From NCBI GenBank assembly GCA_963818645.1, contig CAWFTF010000007.1, positions 1-64,000 on the forward strand: 64,000 nt of DNA. Reading direction: 5' to 3'. The notes below the pieces were generated by a model that ran no database searches, was not told where the DNA came from, and was given only the letters and a program-made list of their open reading frames with translations. The translations under genes were made by a program, and so were the position numbers. Shown in pieces: positions 17,988 through 27,008 of the stretch; position 1 is the first letter of the stretch; each line of letters opens with the position of its first letter. Origin of the DNA: Gp6-AA40 sp963818645. GTDB lineage: Bacteria > Acidobacteriota > Vicinamibacteria > Vicinamibacterales > UBA2999.

Positions 17988-20456
17988 ATGCGGCGACTCA
18001 CCTCGATCCTGGCGCTCTTCGTCGGCGGCTGGATTGCCACAGCCGTCTCGAGCGTCGAGATCCGGGCGGGTCAGGCGCAGCGTACCCCAGCGACAACGCC
18101 ATCCTCGCCGCAGGCGCTCGTCGATCAGTACTGCATCACCTGCCATAACCAGAGACTCCGCACCGCGGGACTCGCACTCGATACACTCGACCCCGCGCAC
18201 CCGAGCGCGAATCCTGAAGTCTGGGAGCGCGTGATCGGCAAGCTGCGCGCGCAATCGATGCCGCCGCCGGGGCGGCCGCGTCCCGATGCCACCACGTACC
18301 GAACGATCGCGACGACGATCGAGCGCGACATCGATCAGGCGTGGGCCGCGCATCCCAAGCCGGGACGCATCGGTGCCGTGCACCGGTTGAACCGCACCGA
18401 GTACACCAACGTCGTTCACGATCTGTTCGCGCTCGACCTCGACGTGCGTCCGTTGCTGCCTGGCGACGAAACGGCAGACGGAAGCTTCGACAACCTGGCC
18501 GACGCGCTCTCGATTTCAACCGCGCATCTCGAGCGCTATCTCTCGGTCGCGCGCCAGGTCACGCGCACGGCAACCGGACTGCCGCCGACGAGCCCGCGCA
18601 TCGAGACATTCGACATCCCGATCCACGTGCTCCAGGACGACCGGCAGAGCGAGGATCTCCCGTTTGGCTCGCGCGGCGGCATAGCGATTCCTTACAACTT
18701 CCCGGTGCAGGGCGAGTATCTCGTCAAGGTTCGACTGCAGCGCCAGTATCAGGACTACCTCAAAGGCATGGGGTGGCCACAGCAGCTCGATGTGCGCCTC
18801 GACGGAAAGCTGGTGAAGCGCTTCACCGTCGGGGGCGATGCGAAGGGCCGGCCTGCCGCGCTCAGTTATGCGGGCGATGGTGAGCCTGGCTTTGCCGGCG
18901 ATCCCGAGTGGGAAAAGTACATGCAGCTCACCGGCGATGCGGGTCTCGAGGTGCGCGTCACTCCCGACGCCGGACCTCACGTCGTCGGCGTGTCCTTCGT
19001 TCGTGAGTTGTGGGAGCCGGAGGGACTTCCACATCCGCCACAGCGTGGCCGCACGATCGCCAACGACAACGTCTACATGGGCTACGCGAATGTGGGCACC
19101 GTACAGATCGGCGGCCCGTACAAGGCGGCTGAGGCCGCCCAGAACACCCCGAGCCGCCGCGCGATTTTCGTGTGCCAGCCGCGATCGCAGTCGGACGAGC
19201 ACGCGTGCGCAACCACAATCCTCTCGACGATTGCGCGGCGCGCGTATCGGCGACCGGTGACGAAGGCTGAAGTTCAGGGCCTGCTCGAATTCTTCGATCA
19301 GGGCCGGCAGGACGGTCGCAGCTTTGACGCCGGCATCCAGCTCGCGCTGGAGCGAGTGCTCGTCGATCCGGACTTCCTGCTTCGCGTCTATCGCGACCAG
19401 TCGGCGGCAAAAGCCGACGCGTATCGCCTGAGCGATCTCGAGGTCGCGTCGCGATTGTCGTTCTTCCTGTGGAGCAGCGTGCCCGACGATCACCTGCTCG
19501 ATCTTGCAGAAGGCAAGCAGCTCGCGCGTCCGGCAGCGCTCGAACGCGAAGTACGCCGAATGCTGGCTGATCCACGCGCGACGCGCGCGCTCGTGGACGG
19601 ATTTGCCGCACAGTGGCTGAACCTTCGCCGCGTGAGCGAGGTGGTGGTCGATCCCGATCGATATCCGACGTACGACGAGAGCCTGCTGCAGGCATTCGAG
19701 CGAGAGACCGAGCTCTTCATCGCCAGCAACCTGCGCGAGGACCGGAGCGTCGTCGAACTGCTGAACGCGAACTACACGTTCGTGAACGAGAGGCTCGCGC
19801 GGCACTACGGCATCCCCGGAATCTACGGCAGTCGCTTCCGGCGAGTCGCACTCCCCAACCCCGAGCAGCGAGGCGGTCTCCTCGCGCATGGATCGGTGCT
19901 GGCGACAACCTCTTACCCCGATCGCACGTCTCCAGTGCTGCGCGGCAAGTTCCTGCTGAACAACATCCTCGGCTTGCCTTCACCGCCGCCACCGCCAGGC
20001 GTGGACACGAACCTCGCGGAGGTCAAGCCGAACGTGACGCCACCGACGATTCGTGAGCGGCTGGTACAGCACCGCACGAATCCAAGCTGCGCGAGTTGTC
20101 ACTCGGTGATCGATCCGCTCGGTTTCGCGCTCGAGCACTACGACGCGATCGGCGCATGGCGCACGTCGGATGAGTCGGGCCGGCCGGTGGATGCCGCCGC
20201 ATCGACCCTCAGCGGCGCACAGATCGACGGCCTCGCCGGCCTACGCGGTCTGCTGCTGGCGGAGCCCGAACAGTTCCCACGAACAGTCACCGAGAAGCTG
20301 ATGGCGTACGCCCTCGGCCGTCGTCTCGAGTACTACGATCGTCCCGCCGTGCGAGCCATCGTTCGTGATGCGGCAGCGAGTGACTACCGCTGGTCGGCGT
20401 TGATTGCCGGCATCGTCAAGAGTCCGCCGTTCCTGATGCGAGGAGACGAGCAATGA
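17988..20456 (+). CDS. DUF1592/DUF1588-type cytochrome-like protein
   Basis: This 822-residue secreted protein has the domain chain typical of Planctomycetes and Acidobacteriota. It opens with a signal peptide and a cytochrome-like Cys motif (QYCITCHNQRLRTAGLALDTLD). DUF1587-type HRLNRTEYTNVVHDLF follows, then DUF1595/1592-type ILSTIARRAYRRPVT and RLSFFLWSSVPDD, then DUF1588-type GGLLAHGSVLATTSYPDRTSPV. The second haem motif, CASCHSVIDPLGFALEHYDA, is in the DUF1585-type end. It is translationally coupled by ATGA to the DUF1552 gene. The pair is widespread but functionally uncharacterised; periplasmic redox or polysaccharide-linked roles have been suggested. GGAG precedes ATG 17988. Confidence 0.9.
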   Translation: MRRLTSILALFVGGWIATAVSSVEIRAGQAQRTPATTPSSPQALVDQYCITCHNQRLRTAGLALDTLDPAHPSANPEVWERVIGKLRAQSMPPPGRPRPDATTYRTIATTIERDIDQAWAAHPKPGRIGAVHRLNRTEYTNVVHDLFALDLDVRPLLPGDETADGSFDNLADALSISTAHLERYLSVARQVTRTATGLPPTSPRIETFDIPIHVLQDDRQSEDLPFGSRGGIAIPYNFPVQGEYLVKVRLQRQYQDYLKGMGWPQQLDVRLDGKLVKRFTVGGDAKGRPAALSYAGDGEPGFAGDPEWEKYMQLTGDAGLEVRVTPDAGPHVVGVSFVRELWEPEGLPHPPQRGRTIANDNVYMGYANVGTVQIGGPYKAAEAAQNTPSRRAIFVCQPRSQSDEHACATTILSTIARRAYRRPVTKAEVQGLLEFFDQGRQDGRSFDAGIQLALERVLVDPDFLLRVYRDQSAAKADAYRLSDLEVASRLSFFLWSSVPDDHLLDLAEGKQLARPAALEREVRRMLADPRATRALVDGFAAQWLNLRRVSEVVVDPDRYPTYDESLLQAFERETELFIASNLREDRSVVELLNANYTFVNERLARHYGIPGIYGSRFRRVALPNPEQRGGLLAHGSVLATTSYPDRTSPVLRGKFLLNNILGLPSPPPPPGVDTNLAEVKPNVTPPTIRERLVQHRTNPSCASCHSVIDPLGFALEHYDAIGAWRTSDESGRPVDAAASTLSGAQIDGLAGLRGLLLAEPEQFPRTVTEKLMAYALGRRLEYYDRPAVRAIVRDAAASDYRWSALIAGIVKSPPFLMRGDEQ

Positions 20457-21793
20457 CGTTTCTCACCGGAAAGTCGCTGCCGCGACGCACCGTCCTTCGC
20501 GGGCTTGGGGCATCACTCTCGCTGCCGCTCCTCGACGCGATGCTTCCGGCGTTCGCATCGCGGGCACACGCCGCGACAACACGAGCCCATCGGTTCCTGG
20601 CCTTCTACGTCCCCAACGGCATGGCGATGGAGTACTGGACGCCCAAGGGTGAGGGACGCGACTTCCAGCTCTCGCCGATCCTCGAGCCGCTTGCGCCGTT
20701 CAGGAATCAGATGCTGGTGCTCTCGGGCATCAATGCGAGCTGGAACTACATCCACGCCGGCGCGTCGGGATCGTTCCTGACTGGCACGACACGCGGCGGA
20801 CGGAACGAAGTGGAGATCCTCGCCGACGTCTCAATGGACCAGTTGCTGGCGCGCCACTTCGCGAACGAAACGCAGGTCGCGTCGCTCGAGCTCTCGATGG
20901 ACGCACCCGCCAACGCGGGCGCCTGCACCGGCATCCTGAGTTGTGCGTACACGCACACGATCTCGTGGCGCAGTGCCACGCAACCATTGCCGATGGAGTA
21001 CAACCCGCGCGCGGTGTTCGAACGTCTGTTCGGCGACAGCGGCAGCACAGGGCGAGCGGAGCGAGAGGCGCGACTGCACCAGCAGAAGAGCCTGCTCGAC
21101 TCGGTCAACGCGAAGCTCGCAAAACTGCGGCAGGAGCTCGGCGTGCAGGATCAGGCGAAGGTCGAGCAGTACACCGAAGCCGTTCGCGACATCGAGCGCC
21201 GAATTCAAAGAGCCGAGCAGCAGAGCAACGTCGAGCTACCGACGCTGGAGCAACCGCAGGGTGTGCCGCCAGTGTTCGAGGATCACCTGGCGCTCATGTT
21301 CGACCTGCAGCTGCTCGCGTTCCAGTCGGACCTCACACGCGTCATCACCTTCATGATCGGCAAGGAGCAGAGTGCACGCCCCTATCCGCAGATCGGCGTG
21401 CCCGAGGCGCATCACCCGTTGTCGCATCACAACGACGTGGCGGAGATCATCGCGCGGTTGTCGCAGATCAATCGCTACCACACGGAGCTCTTCTCGAAGC
21501 AACTGGCGAAGCTCCGCGCAACGCCCGATGGCGACGGCTCACTCCTCGACCACATGACGATCATGTACGGCTCGGGGATCTCCAACAGCACACGGCATTC
21601 GGGCCAGAACCTGCCGCTGATGCTCATCGGCGGTGGTGCAGGACGCCTCGACGGCGGACGGCATCTGAAGTACACGGACAAACCGTCGATCGCGAATCTG
21701 CTCGTGACGTTGATGGACAAGCTCGACGTGCCGGTCGAGAAGATCGGCGGCAGCACCGGCAAGCTCCCGCTCGATTCGTTGGCTGGAGTCTAA
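20453..21793 (+). CDS. DUF1552 protein with twin-arginine signal
   Basis: The 446-residue protein starts inside the stop codon of its partner (ATGA). The N-terminus SLPRRTVLRGLGASLSLPLLD is a Tat-type signal, implying export of a folded, possibly cofactor-bearing protein. The DUF1552 body is recognisable from RFLAFYVPNGMAMEYWTPKG, QMLVLSGINAS and HSGQNLPLMLIGGGAG. A metal-rich region SVPEAHHPLSHHNDVAEI-like (actual GVPEAHHPLSHHN) has four His and resembles DUF1501/sulfatase-type proteins. A coiled coil (about residues 205-255) spans the middle. Function unknown; partner of the DUF1592-type cytochrome. Confidence 0.9.
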   Translation: MTFLTGKSLPRRTVLRGLGASLSLPLLDAMLPAFASRAHAATTRAHRFLAFYVPNGMAMEYWTPKGEGRDFQLSPILEPLAPFRNQMLVLSGINASWNYIHAGASGSFLTGTTRGGRNEVEILADVSMDQLLARHFANETQVASLELSMDAPANAGACTGILSCAYTHTISWRSATQPLPMEYNPRAVFERLFGDSGSTGRAEREARLHQQKSLLDSVNAKLAKLRQELGVQDQAKVEQYTEAVRDIERRIQRAEQQSNVELPTLEQPQGVPPVFEDHLALMFDLQLLAFQSDLTRVITFMIGKEQSARPYPQIGVPEAHHPLSHHNDVAEIIARLSQINRYHTELFSKQLAKLRATPDGDGSLLDHMTIMYGSGISNSTRHSGQNLPLMLIGGGAGRLDGGRHLKYTDKPSIANLLVTLMDKLDVPVEKIGGSTGKLPLDSLAGV

Positions 21794-21794
21794 G

Positions 21795-23201
21795 GTGGTT
21801 GGTGGAGCTTGGGAGTTGACCTCACGTCTGATACCCGTCGTGCTCTCTCTGGTGATGATGGGCGCTGCGGGCGTTGACCGTCCGCTGATCGACGCCGCGA
21901 GAAGCACCGACCGTGAAGCGATTCGTCGACTGGTGCAGGAGAAGGTTGATGTCAACGCCGCCGAGCCGGATGGCACGACCGCTCTGCACTGGGCTAGCTA
22001 TCGAGACGATGGTGAGAGCGCCGATCTTCTGATCAAGGCAGGCGCGAACGTCAACGCCGCAAACGATCTGGGTGCGACGCCGCTGTGGACCGCCAGCCTC
22101 AACGGAAGCGCGACGATGGTGCGGCGGCTGCTGCAGGCCGGAGCCAACCCCAACGCCGCTCTTCTGCTTGGTGAAACGCCGTTGATGGTCGCCGCGCGTT
22201 CTGGCAATCCGGATGTCGTCGAGCAGCTGCTTGCGAAGGGAGCGAACGTCAACGCGCGTGCCGCCCGAGGGCAGACGGCGCTCATGTGGGCCGTCTCACA
22301 GACACATCCGGATGTCGTGAAAGTGCTGCTCTCGCACCGCGCTGACGTCCATGCGCGCTCTGAGAGCTGGCGCCAGATGGAAGCCGTCTCGCCGCATGGC
22401 GCCCCTGAATACAACCGCGAGATTCCGTACGGCAACAACACACCGCTGATGTTTGCGGCGCGCGTCGGCGACCTCGCCTCAGCGAAGCTTCTGGTCGCAG
22501 CCGGCGCGAACGTCAACGATCAGGATGCCTGGGGCATCAGCGTCGTGACACTGGCAGCACACTCGGGTTTTCTCGATCTCGTGGAGTTCCTGCTCGACAA
22601 GGGCGCAGACCCGAATAAGTCGACGGCGGGTTTCACCGCGCTCCACGAAGCCATCATGCGCCGCGATGAGCCGCTGGTCCGTACGCTCCTCGCGCATGGC
22701 GCCGATCCTCAAGCTCGCCTGCAGGCATGGACGCCGACCCGGCGGCAGTCGAGCGACCTCCATTTCGAACCCGAACTCGTTGGCGCCACGCCTTTCTGGC
22801 TTGCGGCTCGCTTCTCGCAGCCGAACGTGATGCGCCGGCTCGTCGAGCTCGGCGCCGATCCATTGTTCGTCCATCGCAGCGACAGAATCGTGGACGGCAA
22901 GGACGGTCGCGCCTACGACCATAAACTCGAAGCGACTACCGCACTGATGGCAGCGGTCGGCATGGGCGGCGGCGGGACCGCATGGGTGCCGCCGGACCGA
23001 AGTCAGCGTGAGGCGCTCATGCTCGAGACCGTGAAGCTCGCGATCGATCTGGGCATCGACGTCAACGCGGTAAACACCGACGGTCGGACCGCGCTCGACG
23101 CTGCGAAAGCGCTGAAGTTCGAAACAGTCGTGACCTATCTGGTTTCCAAAGGCGCCAAGCCTGGCAAGACCGACAAGAAGGAAGAGCCGGCCGCGCGCTG
23201 A
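21795..23201 (+). CDS. Secreted ankyrin-repeat protein
   Basis: GTG 21795 lies two bases after the DUF1552 stop. A hydrophobic leader (LIPVVLSLVMMGAAGV) suggests export. Eight or so ankyrin repeats follow, with the standard TALHWAS, TPLWTASLNGSA, TPLMVAARSGNPDVV, TALMWAV, TPLMFAARVGD, TALHEAI and TPFWLAARFSQ starts spaced by 33 residues, and some longer insertions. The last repeat TALDAAKALKFETVVTYLVSKGAKP is followed by a Lys-rich tail. Ankyrin stacks bind partner proteins. Here the tandem arrangement suggests association with the DUF1592/DUF1552 products outside the cytoplasm. Confidence 0.9.
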   Translation: MVGGAWELTSRLIPVVLSLVMMGAAGVDRPLIDAARSTDREAIRRLVQEKVDVNAAEPDGTTALHWASYRDDGESADLLIKAGANVNAANDLGATPLWTASLNGSATMVRRLLQAGANPNAALLLGETPLMVAARSGNPDVVEQLLAKGANVNARAARGQTALMWAVSQTHPDVVKVLLSHRADVHARSESWRQMEAVSPHGAPEYNREIPYGNNTPLMFAARVGDLASAKLLVAAGANVNDQDAWGISVVTLAAHSGFLDLVEFLLDKGADPNKSTAGFTALHEAIMRRDEPLVRTLLAHGADPQARLQAWTPTRRQSSDLHFEPELVGATPFWLAARFSQPNVMRRLVELGADPLFVHRSDRIVDGKDGRAYDHKLEATTALMAAVGMGGGGTAWVPPDRSQREALMLETVKLAIDLGIDVNAVNTDGRTALDAAKALKFETVVTYLVSKGAKPGKTDKKEEPAAR

Positions 23202-23238
23202 CGCGACTCTGATCGCCGCGAGACCGCCGCTCCTCGCT

Positions 23239-24243
23239 TCAGCAGCCATTCACCATCGCTACGATCGCGCCGAACGCGAGCGCGACGACTACTAGCGCCG
23301 CAATCGGTAGACCCGCTCGCCGTTTCTCAGGCACCGGCGGCACAAACTGCGGCACCGACATGACCGCGGTCGTCGACGATGTGGATGTCACTTCGATCGT
23401 GCTGAGAGCGATGGCCAGATCGTGCATGCCCTCAAACCGTCGCGCGGGATCCTTGTCCACGCAGCGGCGGAGTACCTGCTCGAGCGGGAGCGAGACCTGC
23501 GGGTTGCTGCTGCGTATATCGGGGAGGTCGTTACGCAGGATTGCGGACATTGTCTCGGGAACGGTCTCGCGAACGAACGCGCGCCGGCCGGTCAGCATCT
23601 CGTAGAGGACGACGCCGAGCGCGAAGACGTCGGTGCGGCGGTCGACAATGGCGCCGCGCACCTGCTCTGGCGACATGTATCCGGTCGTGCCGAGCACGAG
23701 ACCTGGATTCATTCCTGGTGGCGATGTCGGCACGACGCTCGAGACGACGCCGCTGGTCTCCTGGTCGATCAACCTGGCCAGGCCGAAGTCGAGGAGCTTG
23801 ACGCGCCCGTCCGCCGTCACGAACACGTTGTCTGGCTTCAGGTCGCGATGGACGATGCCGTTCTCGTGAGCGGCGGCCAGGCCGTGTGCGATCTGAACGG
23901 CGAAGTCGAGCGCGGTGCGCACCGGGACGGGTCCGCTGCTCAGTCGGTCGCGCAGCGTCTGACCGTCGAGCAGCTCCGACACGATATAGGGCACGCCGTC
24001 GTACACGCCGACGTTGTACACCGCGAGGATGTTCGGGTGATTCAGCGCCGCAGCGCCTCGCGCTTCCTGCTCGAAACGCTGAAGCCGGCCGGGATCGGAC
24101 GAGGCGTTCGCGGGAAGTACCTTGATCGCGACGTCGCGCCCGAGGCGAGGGTCGCGGCCGCGATAGACCTCGCCCATCCCTCCCACGCCGAGCAGAGAAT
24201 AGATTTCGTAGGGACCGAGATGGACACCGGATGTGAGCGGCAC
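23239..24243 (-). CDS. Pkn-type Ser/Thr kinase with C-terminal membrane anchor
   Basis: The 334-residue protein is a full Hanks-type kinase. The Gly loop is LGVGGMGEVYRG, the ATP Lys is 41 (VAIKVLP), the catalytic loop is HRDLKPDN with Asp134, DFG is at 152-154, and the activation-segment motif is GTTGYMSPEQVRG. A short Ser/Thr-rich linker leads to one transmembrane helix at the end (IAALVVVALAFGAIVAMV) with almost no residues beyond it. This topology is tail-anchored. It follows the larger kinase gene at 24303, 59 bp downstream on the same strand. Confidence 0.95.
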   Translation of the reverse strand: MPLTSGVHLGPYEIYSLLGVGGMGEVYRGRDPRLGRDVAIKVLPANASSDPGRLQRFEQEARGAAALNHPNILAVYNVGVYDGVPYIVSELLDGQTLRDRLSSGPVPVRTALDFAVQIAHGLAAAHENGIVHRDLKPDNVFVTADGRVKLLDFGLARLIDQETSGVVSSVVPTSPPGMNPGLVLGTTGYMSPEQVRGAIVDRRTDVFALGVVLYEMLTGRRAFVRETVPETMSAILRNDLPDIRSSNPQVSLPLEQVLRRCVDKDPARRFEGMHDLAIALSTIEVTSTSSTTAVMSVPQFVPPVPEKRRAGLPIAALVVVALAFGAIVAMVNGC

Positions 24244-24280
24244 GTCGAGAAAGGCCTACGAAGATGCTACGCGAATCCGG

Positions 24281-24302
24281 CGCGGAGGCTGAAGCCTCCG
24301 CG
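24281..24302. terminator. Perfect palindrome between kinase genes, terminator or REP-like
   Basis: CGCGGAGGCT-GA-AGCCTCCGCG is a 10-bp perfect stem with a two-base centre. It lies immediately downstream of the TAA at 24303-24305. No U-run follows on the minus strand, so intrinsic termination is weak. The GGCTGAAGCC core matches the element at 9637-9648, so it may equally be a dispersed REP-like sequence. Confidence 0.5.
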
Positions 24303-26993
24303 TTACGGAGACGGCGATGCGCCGATGGGGACCAGGCGCCTCAACTCCTCGAACCAGTTGATGACGACACTGACCTGCGTGGCGGGCGGCTCGGGTTCGC
24401 TCGGTGTGATCATCAGAAAACGCCGACCGTCGAGGGAGACGTCGTAGCCAGAGGTGCCAGTCCCGGTCGGTTCGAAGTCGCTCCGAAAAAGCAGGCGCGG
24501 TACACCAGCCGCGAACGTCGGTTGGAATGTAATCGACACCGACATCACGGCGTCGCCGTTGCGATAGAACAACTCGCGGGCGTCACGCGACCAGACCGGC
24601 TCGTTCCCACCGTCGGTCGAAATCGTCCACTTGCCGCCCGGGCCCGGGAATGGCTGGACGTAGACCTCGTTGCGCCCTGATTCGTCCGACACGTAGGCGA
24701 GCCAGTGTCCGTCGGGCGAGAAGTGTGGATTGGTCTCGATGGCGCGGCGTCTTGAGAAACACCTGGGGCGTGCGAGTTCCGTCGAGCGGCATCACCCAGA
24801 TGTCGTAACCCAGCACGGGATCGACGGCCGCATACGCCACTCGCTTTCCATCAGGCGACACTGACACGGGCGTCTGCAGATTGTCGCTCGTCGTCAGACG
24901 TTCCTCTTGATCGCTTCCGTTTGCCGCTTTCCAGAAAAGGTTTCGCGAGCCTTCTCGAGTTCCGCGGTATACGACGCGCGCGCCGTCCGGCATCCACGCA
25001 GGCGCCTGGCTGCTCACGCCTGCCGCCGTAAGCGGAGTCAACGTGGCGCGTGCAAAGTTGTACGTCCACACGCGTTCGGTCGATTCCTCGCTGCTGACGG
25101 CGACTTGCTGACCGTCGGGTGAGATTCGCGGATCGTAGTACGGCCGCGGCGCCGCCGACAGCGGCTCGACCTTGCCTTCGCGATCGACCCAGGCGAGACG
25201 CCGTTCGTACCGATGCGGATGGCTGGGCACGTACGCCATCGTGCCAGCGTCGGATACGGCGAACTGCGCGCCTTCTGCTCCGCCCTCCCAGACCTGCTCG
25301 GCCAGCGTCACCGCCGGGCCGCCTGTCACCTGGAGCCGCGCGAGATCGAAGGGCAGCGCCATCAGGTTCTGTGCGCCGTCGCGGTTGTAGACCAGATGGC
25401 CGGACGACACGTAGCGGCCGCTGCTGGCGCCCTGCGCCAGCACGCGCCGTTCGCCGGTGCCGAAGACATGGAGATGCAATGACTTCTCGTCCCACCCGGG
25501 ACCAACCCACACCGTAAAGAGCAGGCCCTTCCCGCCGGCCAAGGCCTGTGGCCAGCGATGACCCACCTCGCCTTTGCTGCGATCCAGCTTGGTGACCTCC
25601 TCCGGCGTGCCCCCCGACGCGGACACCTTCCAGATGCCGGCAGTGTTGGACGGCACGAAGTAAATCGTGTCGTCCGCAGCCCAGTCTCCGCCCATGCCAC
25701 CGGGCGCATCGCACAAGACTTGCGCGGCGCCGCCCGCCGCTGGAACTCTCTTCAACTTGCCTTGAGCAAAGAAGGCGATCCACTGCCCATCGGGAGAGAA
25801 AAATGGAGAGTGCGCTCCGTCGGTGCCAGCGATGGGCTTCGCCGCGGTGCCGTCCATCATCCTCAGGAACAGTTGTGTGGCAGCACTCCCCTGCGAGGCC
25901 ACATACGTGAGTTTCGTGCCGTCAGGAGAGAGGCCGAGCGCCGGGTACGCCTTGCGATCGAGCTCACTCTCGGGCGGCAGTGCGATCGCCACACGAGCAA
26001 CAGGTAAGGCCGCCGCGACTGTCGCGGGCTGGCGGAAGTGCACCACGCTCAACGTGACCAGCGCAACGGCCAGCACAGCCGCCACTCGCCACGGCGACGA
26101 TGGTGACACTCTGGCGACCCACTCATCGCTGTGGGTTGAACGGGATCGTCCACCAGCAGTCGCCGATCGCCGATCGCTTGCAGCCGTCGCCTGGGATCTT
26201 TCTCGAGACAACTGCGCAGCACGCGGCGAAGACTCGACGGCGTCGCGGGCGGCAGTGCGTTCCACGACGGCTCCGTCTTGAGCACAGAGGCCAGCGTGTC
26301 GGAGACGGTCTCTCCGGGATGAAGCCGCTGGCCCGTGAGCATTTCGAAGAGCACCACACCAAACGCCCATACATCGGCGCGATGATCGACCGGCTTTCCG
26401 CGCGCCTGTTCCGGACTCATGTACGCGGCCGTCCCGAGGATGACGCCCATCTGCGTCATCGCGGGAGTGGTGATGGTCGGCGACAGCGATGGGTCGCTCG
26501 AGCCCGGCGCCCCTTCCATCGCCTTCGCCAGACCGAAGTCGAGCACCTTCACCGTGCCGTCCGGCTTCAGCGCGACGTTGGCGGGCTTCAGGTCACGATG
26601 GATGACACCTCGTTCGTGCGCGGCCTCGAGAGCATCAGCGATCTGGTCGGCGATGGCGATGGCCTCGCCGAGCGGCACTGGCCCTTGCGCGATGCGATCG
26701 GCGAGCGTCTCTCCCTCGACGAGTTCGAGGACGAGCGCGTGAACGTTGGTCGAGTCCTCGAGGCCGTAGATCGCCGCGATGTTCGGGTGGTTGAGTGACG
26801 CGAGCACCTGCGCCTCGCGCTTGAACCGTGCGATGCGCTCGCGATCGAGCGTGAAGGCGTCGGGCAGAACCTTCAGCGCCACGTCGCGTCCGAGCTTGGT
26901 ATCGCGGGCGCGATACACCTCGCCCATGCCTCCCGACCCGAGCGGTGCGAGAACTTCGTACTGCCCGAGCCGAGTGCCGGCGGCGAGGATCAT
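24303..26993 (-). CDS. Ser/Thr kinase with TolB/WD40-like propeller, two frameshifts
   Basis: From ATG 26993 the first frame encodes a kinase domain: LGSGGMGEVYRARD, VALKVLP, HRDLKPANV, DFGLAKAMEG and GTAAYMSPEQARGKPV. It breaks near 26100. The next frame continues with a transmembrane helix (WRVAAVLAVALVTLSVVHF) and an extracytoplasmic propeller with TolB-like PD40 repeats (LGLSPDGTKLTYVA, PFFSPDGQWIAFFA, ISPDGQQVAVSS, VSVSPDGKRVAYAA). A second shift near 24730 restores the end, GRNEVYVQPFPGPGGKW to the stop at 24303. The kinase-TM-propeller architecture is abundant in Acidobacteriota. About 896 residues if joined. It starts 15 bp after the parC stop. Confidence 0.85.
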
Positions 26994-27008
26994 TCGGTGT
27001 CGCTGACT

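Noticed and set aside
26635..27008. Continuation of ParC into the kinase gene as a fusion
   Set aside because: After about 27070 the frame yields only Arg-rich sequence, whereas the neighbouring frame gives a natural ParC end at 27009.
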